A DNA stretch of 64,000 nt, from the NCBI RefSeq assembly GCF_050113635.1, contig NZ_JBNJLT010000003.1, forward strand, positions 1 to 64,000, read 5' to 3'. How positions within the stretch are numbered: position 1 is the first letter of the stretch; each line of letters opens with the position of its first letter. Source of the DNA: Marinimicrobium sp050113635. GTDB taxonomy: Bacteria; Pseudomonadota; Gammaproteobacteria; Pseudomonadales; Cellvibrionaceae. The translations under genes and the position numbers were made by a program. This document shows, piece after piece, positions 17,418-26,558 of this stretch. The notes under the pieces were generated by a model, which had not been told where the DNA came from, did not search any database, and worked only from the letters and a program-made list of their open reading frames with translations.

Positions 17418-18896
17418 ATGAAACGTTTAAGCAATGAAACCCTGAGCCATGTGCCGGATCGGGTGCAGCCCCCGGCTTACGACCGCACGCAACTGAAAGC
17501 GGGAATTGTGCATCTGGGTATCGGTGCCTTCCATCGCGCTCACCAGGCGTTTTATACCGAGGCCGTGCTCAATCGGTTTGGGGGAGACTGGGGAATTATC
17601 GGTTGCAGTCTGCGGTCTGCTTCGGTTCGCGAGCAGCTTGCCCCGCAGGATGGCCTGTACACACTGGTAGAGCGGTCCAGCGATGAGGAAAAGCTGCAAA
17701 TCATCGGTGCCGTCACCTCAGTGATGGTGGGTCCGGAAGATCCGGCGGCGCTGGTGCAGGTGATGGCTGATCCAGCGATCAAAATCGTATCGCTGACCGT
17801 GACCGAGAAAGGCTACTGTCATGATCCGGCCACGGGCGACTTGAATCTGGAAAACCCGGATATTCAGCATGACCTTCGCCATCTGTCCAACCCTAAAACC
17901 GCCATTGGCTATCTGGTAGCTTCGTTGAAGGCTCGAATGGAGACCGGTGTATCAAGCTTTACCGCCATGAGCTGCGACAATCTGCCAAACAATGGTGAGG
18001 TGTTGGAGAAGGCCGTGCATCAGTTTGCCGGGCAGGTGTCGCCGGAACTAGCCCAGTGGATTCGCGCAAATACCACCTTCCCCTGCACTATGATTGACCG
18101 GATTGTGCCAGCGACAACGGACGCAGATCGAGAGCATGTCGAATCCGTGTTGGGGTTGCGTGATGAGGGCACCGTGTTTACCGAGCCGTTCACTCAATGG
18201 GTGATTGAGGACAACTTTGCCAACGGTCGTCCCCAGTGGGAAGAGGTCGGGGCGCAATTGGTGGACGACGTAGAAATTTTTGAGAAAATCAAATTGCGGT
18301 TGCTCAACGGTGCGCATTCCACGTTGGCGTATTCCGGTTACCTGGCCGGTTTTGAATACGTCAGCGAAGTCATGAGCGAGCCGGCTTTTGTGCGCATGAT
18401 CGAAACCTACCACGCGCGCGAAGCGGGCGAAACCGTCACCGCTCCGGAAGGGTTTGATATAGAGTCTTACAAGGCTCAGTTGCGCGATCGGTTCCGCAAT
18501 ACGTCATTGAAACACCGGACCTGGCAAATTGCCATGGACGGTTCCCAGAAGCTGCCGCAGCGGTTGCTGCATACGGTACGTGAGCAGCTTTCGGGGAAAG
18601 GGCATATTGATATTATTGCGCTGGGGGTGGCGGCCTGGATTCGCTATGTGACGGGTGTCGACGAGAACGGTGATCCGATCGAAGTGTCCGACCCGATGGC
18701 GCAAAAGTTGCGCGAAATCTGTGATCGCACCCAAGGCAACCCCGAAGCCATGGCCCGTGGTGTGATTGCCTTGCGTGAAGTATTTGGTACGGATTTGATC
18801 GACCACCCGGTATTTGTAGAAGCGGTGGTCTACTGGCTCACGGAGTTCTACCGAAAAGGCGTCAAGGCAACCGTCCAGGCTCACTTCACTGAGTGA
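17418..18896 (+). CDS. uxuB: Fructuronate/tagaturonate reductase, mannitol dehydrogenase family
   Basis: The 492-residue protein belongs to the long-chain polyol dehydrogenases: an N-terminal Rossmann region with GIVHLGIGAFHRAHQA, a TVTEKGYCHDPATGDL segment, and the catalytic lysine region IKLRLLNGAHSTLAYSG. UxuB reduces fructuronate to mannonate with NADH; the related UxaB makes altronate from tagaturonate. Because the linked dehydratase is uxaA rather than uxuA, a UxaB role is possible, and sequence alone does not settle this. The ATG at 17418 starts the family's usual N-terminus and has a purine-rich AAGAAAGAG upstream. The open frame extending back to 17280 is rejected. Confidence 0.85.
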   Translation: MKRLSNETLSHVPDRVQPPAYDRTQLKAGIVHLGIGAFHRAHQAFYTEAVLNRFGGDWGIIGCSLRSASVREQLAPQDGLYTLVERSSDEEKLQIIGAVTSVMVGPEDPAALVQVMADPAIKIVSLTVTEKGYCHDPATGDLNLENPDIQHDLRHLSNPKTAIGYLVASLKARMETGVSSFTAMSCDNLPNNGEVLEKAVHQFAGQVSPELAQWIRANTTFPCTMIDRIVPATTDADREHVESVLGLRDEGTVFTEPFTQWVIEDNFANGRPQWEEVGAQLVDDVEIFEKIKLRLLNGAHSTLAYSGYLAGFEYVSEVMSEPAFVRMIETYHAREAGETVTAPEGFDIESYKAQLRDRFRNTSLKHRTWQIAMDGSQKLPQRLLHTVREQLSGKGHIDIIALGVAAWIRYVTGVDENGDPIEVSDPMAQKLREICDRTQGNPEAMARGVIALREVFGTDLIDHPVFVEAVVYWLTEFYRKGVKATVQAHFTE

Positions 18897-18908
18897 AGCA
18901 GCATCAAT

Positions 18909-18940
18909 GCCGGGTGCGCGTCCTGCGCCCCGGCTTTCTC
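18909..18940 (+). terminator. Terminator after the uxuB-like gene
   Basis: GCCGGG (18909-18914) pairs with CCCGGC (18929-18934), extended by an inner GCGC pair, and TTTCTC follows. It separates the converging reductase and aldolase genes. Confidence 0.65.
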
Positions 18941-18968
18941 AGACTTTTCCGGTTCAGGCAACGGCCAC

Positions 18969-20021
18969 TCAGGCGATGGTCACATCGCGACTTAGATAGA
19001 CGTCTTGGATGGCTTGCAGAATTTCCACGCCTTCCTTCATCGGTCGCTGAAACGCTTTGCGACCGGAAATCAACCCCATGCCTCCGGCTCGTTTGTTGAT
19101 AACCGCCGTGCGAACCGCTTGCGCCAGATCTCCGGCACCGTTTGACGCGCCGCCGGAATTAATCAGCCCGATACGACCCATATAACAATTGGCCACCTGA
19201 TAACGAACCAGGTCAATGGGGTGGTCGCTGGTCAGGTCGCTGTAGACTTTCGGGTGTGTTTTGCCCACCTTGACCGCATTGTAACCGCCGTTATTCTCCG
19301 CCATTTTTTGTTTGATGATGTCTGCCTTGATCGTGACGCCCAGATGGTTTGCCTGGCCAGTAAGGTCGGCGGCGGTATGGTAATCGACACCCTCTTTACT
19401 GAAATCACTGTTGCGCAAATAGGTCCACAGTATCGTGGTCATTCCCAACTCGTGAGCTTGCTCGAATGCGGCACTGATTTCCTGCAGCTGTCGGCGAGAG
19501 TTCTGCGAACCAAAGTAAATGGTCGCACCGATGGCGACCGCACCCATGTCGTACGCCTGCTTTACTTGCCCGAACAATGTCTGGTCGTATTGAGTGGGAT
19601 AGACCAGTGCATCGTTGTGGTTCAGTTTTACCACAAAAGGAATTTTATGCGCGTACTGGCGAGCCACTGAACCGAGCGCGCCCAGTGTTGACGCCACCGC
19701 GTTACAACCCCCTTCAATAGCGAGTTCTACGATATTTTTGGGGTCGAAGTACAGCGGGTTCGGTGCAAAGGAGGCGCCCGCCGAATGCTCGATGCCCTGG
19801 TCGACGGGTAAAATGGAGAGATAGCCGCTGCCGCCAAGGCGACCGTGACTCAGCAGTTGCTGATAGGCGCGCAACACGGGTATCGGACGGTCTGTCTGTA
19901 CGAAGGTGCGCTCGACGTAGTCCGGTCCCGGCAGAGTTAATTGTTGCGCGGTGATGCGTTCACAGCGATGGTTTAGCAGGCTGTCCGCCTCCTCGCCAAG
20001 CAAGGTGGTGATGTTGTTCAT
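18969..20021 (-). CDS. fbaB: Class I fructose-bisphosphate aldolase (DhnA/FbaB type)
   Basis: The 350-residue protein matches the archaeal-type class I aldolase family (ILPVDQGIEHSAG, VVKLNHNDALVYP, and the GVTIKADIIKQK segment that normally holds the Schiff-base lysine). It cleaves fructose-1,6-bisphosphate without a metal. It lies 200 bases downstream of a PPi-type phosphofructokinase on the same strand, so consecutive glycolytic or gluconeogenic enzymes are paired. GAGAG precedes the ATG. Three successive hairpins occupy the gap between the two genes. Confidence 0.92.
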   Translation of the reverse strand: MNNITTLLGEEADSLLNHRCERITAQQLTLPGPDYVERTFVQTDRPIPVLRAYQQLLSHGRLGGSGYLSILPVDQGIEHSAGASFAPNPLYFDPKNIVELAIEGGCNAVASTLGALGSVARQYAHKIPFVVKLNHNDALVYPTQYDQTLFGQVKQAYDMGAVAIGATIYFGSQNSRRQLQEISAAFEQAHELGMTTILWTYLRNSDFSKEGVDYHTAADLTGQANHLGVTIKADIIKQKMAENNGGYNAVKVGKTHPKVYSDLTSDHPIDLVRYQVANCYMGRIGLINSGGASNGAGDLAQAVRTAVINKRAGGMGLISGRKAFQRPMKEGVEILQAIQDVYLSRDVTIA

Positions 20022-20122
20022 TGTGATGGTCTCTCATTGGTTGATGGCGTGCACTGGTTGTGCATCTGTGTCGTTTTGGTTCCGTGGCGGTTGCCTTTCG
20101 AGCCTTTTGGTGGCTCGTTATG

Positions 20123-20210
20123 AACAGTTTCGTCCGAAAACTGTTTGTCGGCGACAGTAGCCGCGGCGAAAAGCTCTCACCCTTTTCGCCGACAGTGAAT
20201 GCCACTGTCG
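20123..20210. repeat. Cluster of three inverted repeats between pfp and fbaB
   Basis: Three stem-loops follow one another: AACAGTTT/AAACTGTT (20123-20145), GGCGAAAAG/CTTTTCGCC (20165-20190) and CGACAGTG/CACTGTCG (20190-20210). A small TGTCG-G-CGACA palindrome lies at 20146-20156. None has a T-run, so processing or mRNA-stability elements are more likely than terminators. The motif CGACAGT recurs within the cluster. Confidence 0.6.
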
Positions 20211-20221
20211 CGTACAAAATG

Positions 20222-21481
20222 TTACAGCTCGGTAAAATCAGGACATCGCTTGGCGACAATGGCCTTGTCCAGCACTTCGTAGGCGGGCAAGCCCTGCCGG
20301 TAGGGCGGGTAGGCCTCTCCTTCAATGAGCGGTGCCAGGTATCGTCTGGCTTGCCCGGTAATGTGAAAACCATCGTCGGTGATGTAATCCGCTGGCAGGC
20401 AACGCTCGACATTGGCCACCTCGCGCAGAGGCGCTTTGTCGATGTGCCATTGATACGGCTCGTCGGCATCGCGCACGATGATGGGCATAACGGCGTTATC
20501 ACCGTGAACGGCATAACGCACGGCGGCGCGACCAAGCGCAAACGCCTGATCCACATCGGTTTGCGAGGCGATGTGCCGGGCGGAGCGTTGCAGGTAATCG
20601 CACACCGCCCAGTGGCATTTGTAACCGCTGTGGCGTTTGATCATGTCGACCACCACGGGCGCCGCGCCACCGAGTTGTGCATGGCCGAACGCATCGGTGT
20701 TGCCGGTGCTGGAGAGGAATTCACCCGCGGCGTTTTTCGCGCCTTCGGAAACCGCAATCATGCAGAAGCCGCGCTGGGTGACCGTTTCGTTAACTTTGGC
20801 CAGGAAGCGCTCTTCGTCCAGCGGCACTTCGGGGAAAAGAATGATATCCGGCCCCAGTCCGCGTTCGTCGCGCGCCAGCCCTGTAGCGGCGGCTACCCAT
20901 CCAGCGTGGCGGCCCATGACTTCCATTACGAAAACTTTTGTGGATGTTCGTTGCATGGATGCGACATCCAGTGAGGCTTCGAGCATGGAAACCGCCGCGT
21001 ATTTGGCAACAGACCCGAAACCCGGGCAGCAGTCCGTTAACGGCAGATCATTGTCCATGGTTTTGGGCACACCGACACAGGTAATGGGAAACCCCATGGC
21101 CTCGGATAACTGCGAGACTTTGTGAGCGGTGTCTTGCGAGTCTCCGCCGCCATTGTAAAAAAAGTAGCGAATGTCGTGTGCGCGGAAGACGTCAATCAGT
21201 CGTTCGTACTGTGCCCGATGTTGCTCCAGCGATTTCAGCTTATAGCGGCAGGAACCAAAAGCGCCGGCCGGGGTGTACCGCAAAGCGTCGAGTTGCGGAT
21301 CGGTCAGTGCGTGAGTATCGATGAGTTCTTCGGTCAGCGCACCGAGAATGCCGTCGCGACCCGCGTAAAGGGTGCCAATGGCATCGGAATGAGCGCGGCA
21401 CTCGGCGATAACGCCAGCGGCAGAGGCATTGATCACGGCGGTAACGCCACCGGACTGCGCATAAAAAGCATTGTGGGGCAC
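20222..21481 (-). CDS. pfp: 6-phosphofructokinase, pyrophosphate-dependent type
   Basis: The 419-residue protein has the phosphofructokinase core: QSGGVTAVIN at the N-terminus, FFYNGGGDSQDTA as phosphate-donor loop, and the PKTMDNDLPLTD catalytic motif. In this family GGDG marks ATP users and an Asp in the fourth position marks PPi users (established knowledge). GGGDS has Asp there, which supports reversible PPi use. Translation starts at GTG 21481, with AGGAG eight bases upstream. The downstream class I aldolase is probably co-expressed. Cofactor use remains inference. Confidence 0.85.
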   Translation of the reverse strand: MPHNAFYAQSGGVTAVINASAAGVIAECRAHSDAIGTLYAGRDGILGALTEELIDTHALTDPQLDALRYTPAGAFGSCRYKLKSLEQHRAQYERLIDVFRAHDIRYFFYNGGGDSQDTAHKVSQLSEAMGFPITCVGVPKTMDNDLPLTDCCPGFGSVAKYAAVSMLEASLDVASMQRTSTKVFVMEVMGRHAGWVAAATGLARDERGLGPDIILFPEVPLDEERFLAKVNETVTQRGFCMIAVSEGAKNAAGEFLSSTGNTDAFGHAQLGGAAPVVVDMIKRHSGYKCHWAVCDYLQRSARHIASQTDVDQAFALGRAAVRYAVHGDNAVMPIIVRDADEPYQWHIDKAPLREVANVERCLPADYITDDGFHITGQARRYLAPLIEGEAYPPYRQGLPAYEVLDKAIVAKRCPDFTEL

Positions 21482-21768
21482 GGGGGTGCTCCTCTGGTTG
21501 ATATTCGATGTTTATTGCAGTATTGACGGGCACCCACGCCTTAGTGAAAGGTATGGGTCGAATTTGCCGATTGGAACGCTTTACGCGTTTCTAATGAAGA
21601 GTGCTTATTTATAGGGGGGAGCGATTCTACCACAGTCCATAGGCGACGCAATGGATTTAGCGGTGCAAGAGACAAGGTAATCGTTTGCGCAACACGCCCC
21701 GATAACGGTCAGGGTGATTGCGCAACGATTACACGTCAGCATTGAGTGAACGGCGCTGGTGGTATGTT

Positions 21769-23199
21769 CTATTCAACGTCACTGTCGTGATCGCTGCCGT
21801 TCATATTCAACTCTTTCAATTTTCGGGTCAGCGTGTTGCGCCCCCAGCCGAGCAGGTTGGCGGCGTCGCGTTTCCGACCTGCGGTGTATTTCAGGGCGGT
21901 TTCGATCAGCGCGCGTTCGAACGTGGGCACTGCTTCGCTTAGTAATTGATGGTGGCCGCGAGCCAGGGCCTGATCGGCCCAGTGGCGCAGTGCTTTTTCC
22001 CAGTCATCGGCCGGTGCGTTGTCCTCTTTGTCGCTGAGCAGCTCCGGCGGAAGATCCTCCACGTGGACCTCGCGGCCCGACGCCATCACGGTGATCCACC
22101 GGCAGGTGTTTTCCAGCTGCCGCACGTTACCTGGCCAGGCGAGAGAACAAAAGAATTCTTCAGTTTCCGGCAGCAGGGTTTTGGTGTCCACGTCCAGTTC
22201 GCTGGCAGCCTTTTGCAGAAAAAAGCGAGCCAGTTTGGGAATGTCTTCGCGTCGGTCGGCCAGTTTGGGAATGTGGATGCGGATTACATTGAGGCGGTGA
22301 AACAGGTCTTCGCGAAAACGGCCATCGGCCACGAGGGTTTCCAGGTTTTGGTGCGTGGCGGCAATAATACGGACGTCCACTTTTACGGGTGTGTGTCCTC
22401 CCACGCGGTAAAACTCACCGTCGGCCAGAACTCGCAGCAGGCGAGTCTGTGTTTCGGCGGGCATATCACCAATTTCGTCCAGAAACAGTGTGCCGCCGTT
22501 GGCTTGCTCGAAACGGCCCTGACGTTGTGCCGCCGCGCCGGTAAACGCCCCTTTTTCATGACCGAACAGTTCGGACTCCATCAGGTCTTTGGGAATGGCC
22601 GCCATATTCAGCGCAATGAACGGTTCATCGCGGCGCGGGCTGTGGCGATGCAGTGCGTGTGCGACCAGCTCTTTACCGGTACCGGATTGACCGTTGATCA
22701 ATACCGTAATGTTCGATTGCGACAACCGCCCAATGGCTCGAAAGACTTCTTGCATCGCCGGGGCTTCGCCGATAATTTCAGTGTTGACCTCAACCGCTTC
22801 CGCGCCACTGCCCTCGGATTTCTGCTCCTGGGCGTGAGCCAGGGCGCGCTGGGTAACCGCGACGGCTTCGTCAACATCGAAGGGTTTGGGTAAATATTCA
22901 AAAGCACCGCCCTGGTAGGCCGCCACGGCGCTGTCGAGGTCGGAATGGGCGGTCATGATGATAATAGGAATGTCCGGGTGCTGGGCGTGCAGATCTTTGA
23001 GCAGCGCCAGCCCATCGATACCGGGCATGCGAATATCACTGATAATGGCATCGGGTACATCGCGGCCCAACTGGCTGATGGCGCTGTCGCCGGAGTCAAA
23101 GGCGCGTGGTTCGATACCGGCTCCCTGCAGGGCCTTTTCCAGCACCCAGCGGATGGATCGGTCGTCGTCGATAATCCAGACTCGGTTAGACTTCTGCAT
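21769..23199 (-). CDS. glnG: Nitrogen regulation response regulator NtrC
   Basis: The 476-residue protein has a receiver domain (phospho-acceptor Asp55 in ISDIRMPG), a sigma-54-interacting AAA+ domain (Walker A GQSGTGKE, the GAFTGA loop, LFLDEIGD) and a C-terminal Fis-type helix-turn-helix (RKRDAANLLGWGRNTLTRKL). When phosphorylated by NtrB it activates sigma-54 promoters such as glnA. I take the ATG at 23199, which begins the receiver domain. ntrB ends at 23186, so the genes overlap by 14 bases. Confidence 0.96.
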   Translation of the reverse strand: MQKSNRVWIIDDDRSIRWVLEKALQGAGIEPRAFDSGDSAISQLGRDVPDAIISDIRMPGIDGLALLKDLHAQHPDIPIIIMTAHSDLDSAVAAYQGGAFEYLPKPFDVDEAVAVTQRALAHAQEQKSEGSGAEAVEVNTEIIGEAPAMQEVFRAIGRLSQSNITVLINGQSGTGKELVAHALHRHSPRRDEPFIALNMAAIPKDLMESELFGHEKGAFTGAAAQRQGRFEQANGGTLFLDEIGDMPAETQTRLLRVLADGEFYRVGGHTPVKVDVRIIAATHQNLETLVADGRFREDLFHRLNVIRIHIPKLADRREDIPKLARFFLQKAASELDVDTKTLLPETEEFFCSLAWPGNVRQLENTCRWITVMASGREVHVEDLPPELLSDKEDNAPADDWEKALRHWADQALARGHHQLLSEAVPTFERALIETALKYTAGRKRDAANLLGWGRNTLTRKLKELNMNGSDHDSDVE

Positions 23200-24259
23200 G
23201 TTGAGCTTCCATTGGTAGATAGAGTGAAAAGCGGGTTTCGCCCGGCTCACTGTGACATTCGATCAGCCCCTGATGTTGGTGAATCAGGTGCTGGGAGATG
23301 GTCAGCCCCAGACCGGTGCCCTCGGCGCGACCGGAGATCATGGGGTAGAAAATATTCTTGACGATGTCCTCGGGAATGCCGGGCCCGTTGTCGACAATAT
23401 CGAGCCGGCACACTAATGGATGATGGTGGCGGCCAATGGTGTAACGCCGCTGGATGCGTGTGACCAACCGTATTTCGGGTGAGGGGACGCCGTGCTCCTG
23501 TAAGGCCTGCATGGCGTTGCGGACGATGTTGAGGACGGCCTGAATTAACTGTTCCTTGTCGGCTTCCAGATCGGGAATGCTGGGGTCGTAATCTCGGAGC
23601 AACCGGATACTGCCATTGCTCTCGGCTTTGATAATGGTGGCCACCCGCTCAAGCACTTCATGAACGTTGAGCGTTTGACGCTGTGGGAGCTGGTTCGGAC
23701 CGAGCATGCGATCAACCAGGTTACGCAGGCGGTCGGCCTCATCAATAATCACACCGGTGTATTCCAGCAAATCGCTGCCGGGCAGTTCGCGGGCGAGCAG
23801 TTGGGCCGCGCCACGGATACCGCCCAAGGGGTTTTTAATCTCGTGGGCCATGCCACGCACCAGATTCCGAGTGGTTTCCTGGGAAGACGTCAGCATTTCC
23901 TCGCGGCTGATACGCAGCAGCCGATCAATGGGCTGTACCTCAATCACCAGCCCGGGATCTTCGCCCAGCGGGGTCACGGTATAGTCTACGGTAATCTGCC
24001 CGCCGCCTAGCAGCTGCCATTCGGCGTGGCGTTTTGTGTAATGGTTGGATTGATCGGCGGCCGCCAGCAGCTGTTTGGGGGTTTCGGCGGATTCATAAAA
24101 AAATTGGGTGATCGGCTCTCCCAGTGTACGTTCGCAACTGACGGCCAGCAGGGCTTCGGCGGAAGGGTTCATGTGGCGCAGACGCAGTTCGTCGTCCACC
24201 AGAATGATGGCGGTGCTGAGGCTATCGAGCAGCGGTTTGTGCAAATCTCCGGTGTTCAC
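23186..24259 (-). CDS. glnL: Nitrogen regulation sensor kinase NtrB
   Basis: This 357-residue soluble histidine kinase has an N-terminal PAS domain, a dimerisation/phosphorylation motif GMAHEIKNPLGGIRGAAQLL with the phospho-histidine, and an ATPase domain (DNGPGIPEDI, GTGLGLTISQHL). It phosphorylates or dephosphorylates NtrC under control of PII. Translation starts at GTG 24259. A perfect NtrC-type palindrome lies 154 bases upstream, indicating autoregulation. Confidence 0.95.
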   Translation of the reverse strand: MNTGDLHKPLLDSLSTAIILVDDELRLRHMNPSAEALLAVSCERTLGEPITQFFYESAETPKQLLAAADQSNHYTKRHAEWQLLGGGQITVDYTVTPLGEDPGLVIEVQPIDRLLRISREEMLTSSQETTRNLVRGMAHEIKNPLGGIRGAAQLLARELPGSDLLEYTGVIIDEADRLRNLVDRMLGPNQLPQRQTLNVHEVLERVATIIKAESNGSIRLLRDYDPSIPDLEADKEQLIQAVLNIVRNAMQALQEHGVPSPEIRLVTRIQRRYTIGRHHHPLVCRLDIVDNGPGIPEDIVKNIFYPMISGRAEGTGLGLTISQHLIHQHQGLIECHSEPGETRFSLYLPMEAQHAEV

Positions 24260-24412
24260 TCGGTATGACTCCTGGTGTCGGCAAACCGGAGCCGTGTTTT
24301 AAAGGCGCCGGTGTTGGGTGGTGTATGCAAAAAGCAATCCAACTAGCTGGTGCGTGCAGTGCCCATTTTTGGGCGTTCCACCGGAGGAGTGTAGGCGAGA
24401 AATATGAGTTTC

Positions 24413-24427
24413 GCACCATTTTGGTGC
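24413..24427. promoter_or_regulatory. NtrC binding site upstream of ntrBC
   Basis: GCACCATTTTGGTGC is a perfect inverted repeat (GCACCA-TTT-TGGTGC) identical in form to the enterobacterial NtrC consensus GCACYA-N3-TGGTGC. It lies between the DUF4124 gene and ntrB, suiting control of the ntrBC promoter as in E. coli glnL. Confidence 0.85.
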
Positions 24428-24469
24428 TTATGGCGTCAGGCTTCGCAGAGAGTGCGTTGAAGCGGTGCG

Positions 24470-24997
24470 TTAGCGACGGTTCGGATTCAGAAGACTGGGG
24501 CGGTGAACATGTACGGAGATGGTCTCTGAACTGCCAAGTACCTGGCCTTCAGCGTCGATAACATCCGCGACAATTTGATGCGTGCCACGAAAAATTTCCT
24601 GCACAACAAACTGGCGTTCGCTGGTTTCGGCCAATAATTCGTCGTCCATGTAATAAGCAATCACATGACCTGGGGCGAGAGGCGGATCGGTTTGCACCGA
24701 TATGGGGAGGTTGCGTTGACCGGGCGGCACACTGCTCTCCGGTGCAGGGCTGACAAGTTGTACACGGTATTCAATGCGTGCCTCCTCGGGCGACTGTTCA
24801 GTCTCTGCCGGGGCGCGACGCTCCTCGGCGGGAACGGTGTTGACGGGGGGCAGTTGCGCCGCTTCTCCTCGCCCTTCGCGGGGCGGCTTGTCGGAATAGG
24901 TGACGCGGCCATGCTCATCCACGCTTTTGTAGACAGGCTGCGCGAGCGAAGGCAGGCTGATCAGGCACAGAAGAAGCAAAGGCAGCAAAGTTCGCAT
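24470..24997 (-). CDS. DUF4124 domain-containing secreted protein
   Basis: The 175-residue protein has a clear signal peptide (about residues 1-19) followed by the DUF4124 signature YKSVDEHGRVTYSDKPP. The C-terminal part (about 80-170) resembles an Ig-like or carbohydrate-binding beta-sandwich with alternating hydrophobic strands. The biochemical role of DUF4124 is unknown; it is frequently found between glnA and ntrBC in gammaproteobacteria, as here. It is probably periplasmic. Confidence 0.8.
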   Translation of the reverse strand: MRTLLPLLLLCLISLPSLAQPVYKSVDEHGRVTYSDKPPREGRGEAAQLPPVNTVPAEERRAPAETEQSPEEARIEYRVQLVSPAPESSVPPGQRNLPISVQTDPPLAPGHVIAYYMDDELLAETSERQFVVQEIFRGTHQIVADVIDAEGQVLGSSETISVHVHRPSLLNPNRR

Positions 24998-25056
24998 GAT
25001 AGGGCGCCCGCAGGTTTCATGAGTAGAGTTATCATAAACCTTTGACCCTGAAACAC

Positions 25057-25088
25057 AAAAGCCCGTTCAACGCATTGAACGGGCTTTT
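25057..25088 (-). terminator. glnA terminator, symmetrical
   Basis: Ten-base perfect arms (GCCCGTTCAA 25061-25070, TTGAACGGGC 25075-25084) with A4 on one side and T4 on the other form a strong terminator that can act in both directions. It ends glnA transcription before the DUF4124 gene. Confidence 0.9.
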
Positions 25089-25151
25089 GGTCACCACCGT
25101 TGCCGGTGGCAATGGTGCACGAGGTTTACGTGCCGTAGTTATGCGTTGTAG

Positions 25152-26558
25152 TTACGCACTGTAGTACAGCTCGAACTCAACCGGGTGCGGAGTCATGTTC
25201 AGACGCTCGATCTCCTCGCGCTTGAGGTCGATGTAGGAGTCGATGAAGTCGTCGCTGAACACACCGCCCGCCTTCAGGAAGTCGCGGTCCGCGTCCAGTG
25301 CTTCCAGTGCCTGTTCGAGGCTGGAGGCAACAGTCGGGATGGACTTGCCTTCTTCCGGCGGCAGGTCGTACAGGTTCTTGTCCGCGGCGTCGCCGGGGTG
25401 AATTTTGTTTTGTACGCCGTCCAGGCCAGCCATCAGCAGAGAAGCAAAGGCCAGGTAGGGGTTGGCCGTCGGGTCGGGGAAGCGGGTCTCGATACGACGG
25501 GCCTTGTCGCTGGTCACGTACGGAATCCGGATGGAGGCCGAACGGTTGCGGGCGGAGTAAGCCAGCATGACCGGAGCTTCAAAGCCGGGTACCAGACGCT
25601 TGTAGGAGTTGGTAGAGGCGTTACAGAAGGCGTTCAGCGCGCGAGCGTGCTTGATGATACCGCCGATGTAGTACAGAGCGGTTTCGCTCATGCCGGCATA
25701 GCCGTCGCCAGCGAACTGGTTCTTGCCGTCTTTGGAGAACGACTGGTGCACGTGCATACCAGAGCCATTATCACCGATCAGCGGCTTGGGCATGAAGGTG
25801 GCGGTCTGGCCGAAGGCGTGCGCCACGTTGTGTACGCAGTACTTCAGGATCTGCACTTCGTCGGCTTTTTTCACCAGGGTGTTGGCGCCAACGCCGATTT
25901 CACACTGACCGGCTGTCGCCACTTCGTGGTGATGCACTTCAATAACCAAGCCCATCGCTTCCATGGCGTCACACATGGCGCCACGCAAGTCGTTCAGGGA
26001 ATCGACGGGAGGGACAGGGAAGTAACCGCCTTTAACACCCGGACGGTGACCGGTGTTGCTGCCATCAAAAGCGTCACCGGAAGACCAGGCGGCTTCTTCA
26101 GAGTTAATCTTGTAGAAAGCGCCACCCATGGTGGAGGCCCACTGAACGCTGTCGAACACGAAGAATTCGGGTTCCGGACCGAACAGAGCGGTATCGCCCA
26201 GACCGGTGGATTTCAGGTATTCCTCGGCGCGCAGGCCGATGGAGCGCGGGTCGCGGTCGTAGCCTTGCATGGTGGAAGGCTCGACAATGTTACAGCGCAC
26301 GATGATGGTCGGGCTGTCGGCAAACGGGTCCAGAACGGCGGTTTCGTCGTCCGGCATCAGGATCATGTCGGATTCCTGAATGCCCTTCCAACCGTTGATG
26401 GAAGAGCCATCGAACATCTTGCCGTCTTCAAAGAAATCGTCGTCGATATCGCCAGCCGGGATGGTAACGTGCTGTTCCTTACCACGAGTGTCGGTAAAGC
26501 GCATGTCGACCCAGCGAGCTTCGTTTTCTTTGATCAGTTCCAGGGTTTTTTTAGACAT
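25152..26558 (-). CDS. glnA: Glutamine synthetase type I
   Basis: This 468-residue enzyme makes glutamine from glutamate, ammonia and ATP. FDGSSINGW near the N-terminus, HVHQSFSKDG and the SYKRLVPGFEAP ATP loop are typical GSI motifs. NLYDLPPEEGK contains the tyrosine adenylylated in the GSI-beta subclass, so activity is probably controlled by GlnE. The ATG at 26558 has GGAGG seven bases upstream; the frame stays open much further upstream but without homology. The upstream region has a sigma-54 promoter and NtrC sites. Confidence 0.97.
   Translation of the reverse strand: MSKKTLELIKENEARWVDMRFTDTRGKEQHVTIPAGDIDDDFFEDGKMFDGSSINGWKGIQESDMILMPDDETAVLDPFADSPTIIVRCNIVEPSTMQGYDRDPRSIGLRAEEYLKSTGLGDTALFGPEPEFFVFDSVQWASTMGGAFYKINSEEAAWSSGDAFDGSNTGHRPGVKGGYFPVPPVDSLNDLRGAMCDAMEAMGLVIEVHHHEVATAGQCEIGVGANTLVKKADEVQILKYCVHNVAHAFGQTATFMPKPLIGDNGSGMHVHQSFSKDGKNQFAGDGYAGMSETALYYIGGIIKHARALNAFCNASTNSYKRLVPGFEAPVMLAYSARNRSASIRIPYVTSDKARRIETRFPDPTANPYLAFASLLMAGLDGVQNKIHPGDAADKNLYDLPPEEGKSIPTVASSLEQALEALDADRDFLKAGGVFSDDFIDSYIDLKREEIERLNMTPHPVEFELYYSA

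Noticed and set aside
21946..22893. A 315-codon plus-strand open frame
   Set aside because: Antisense shadow of ntrC, without any coding signature of its own.
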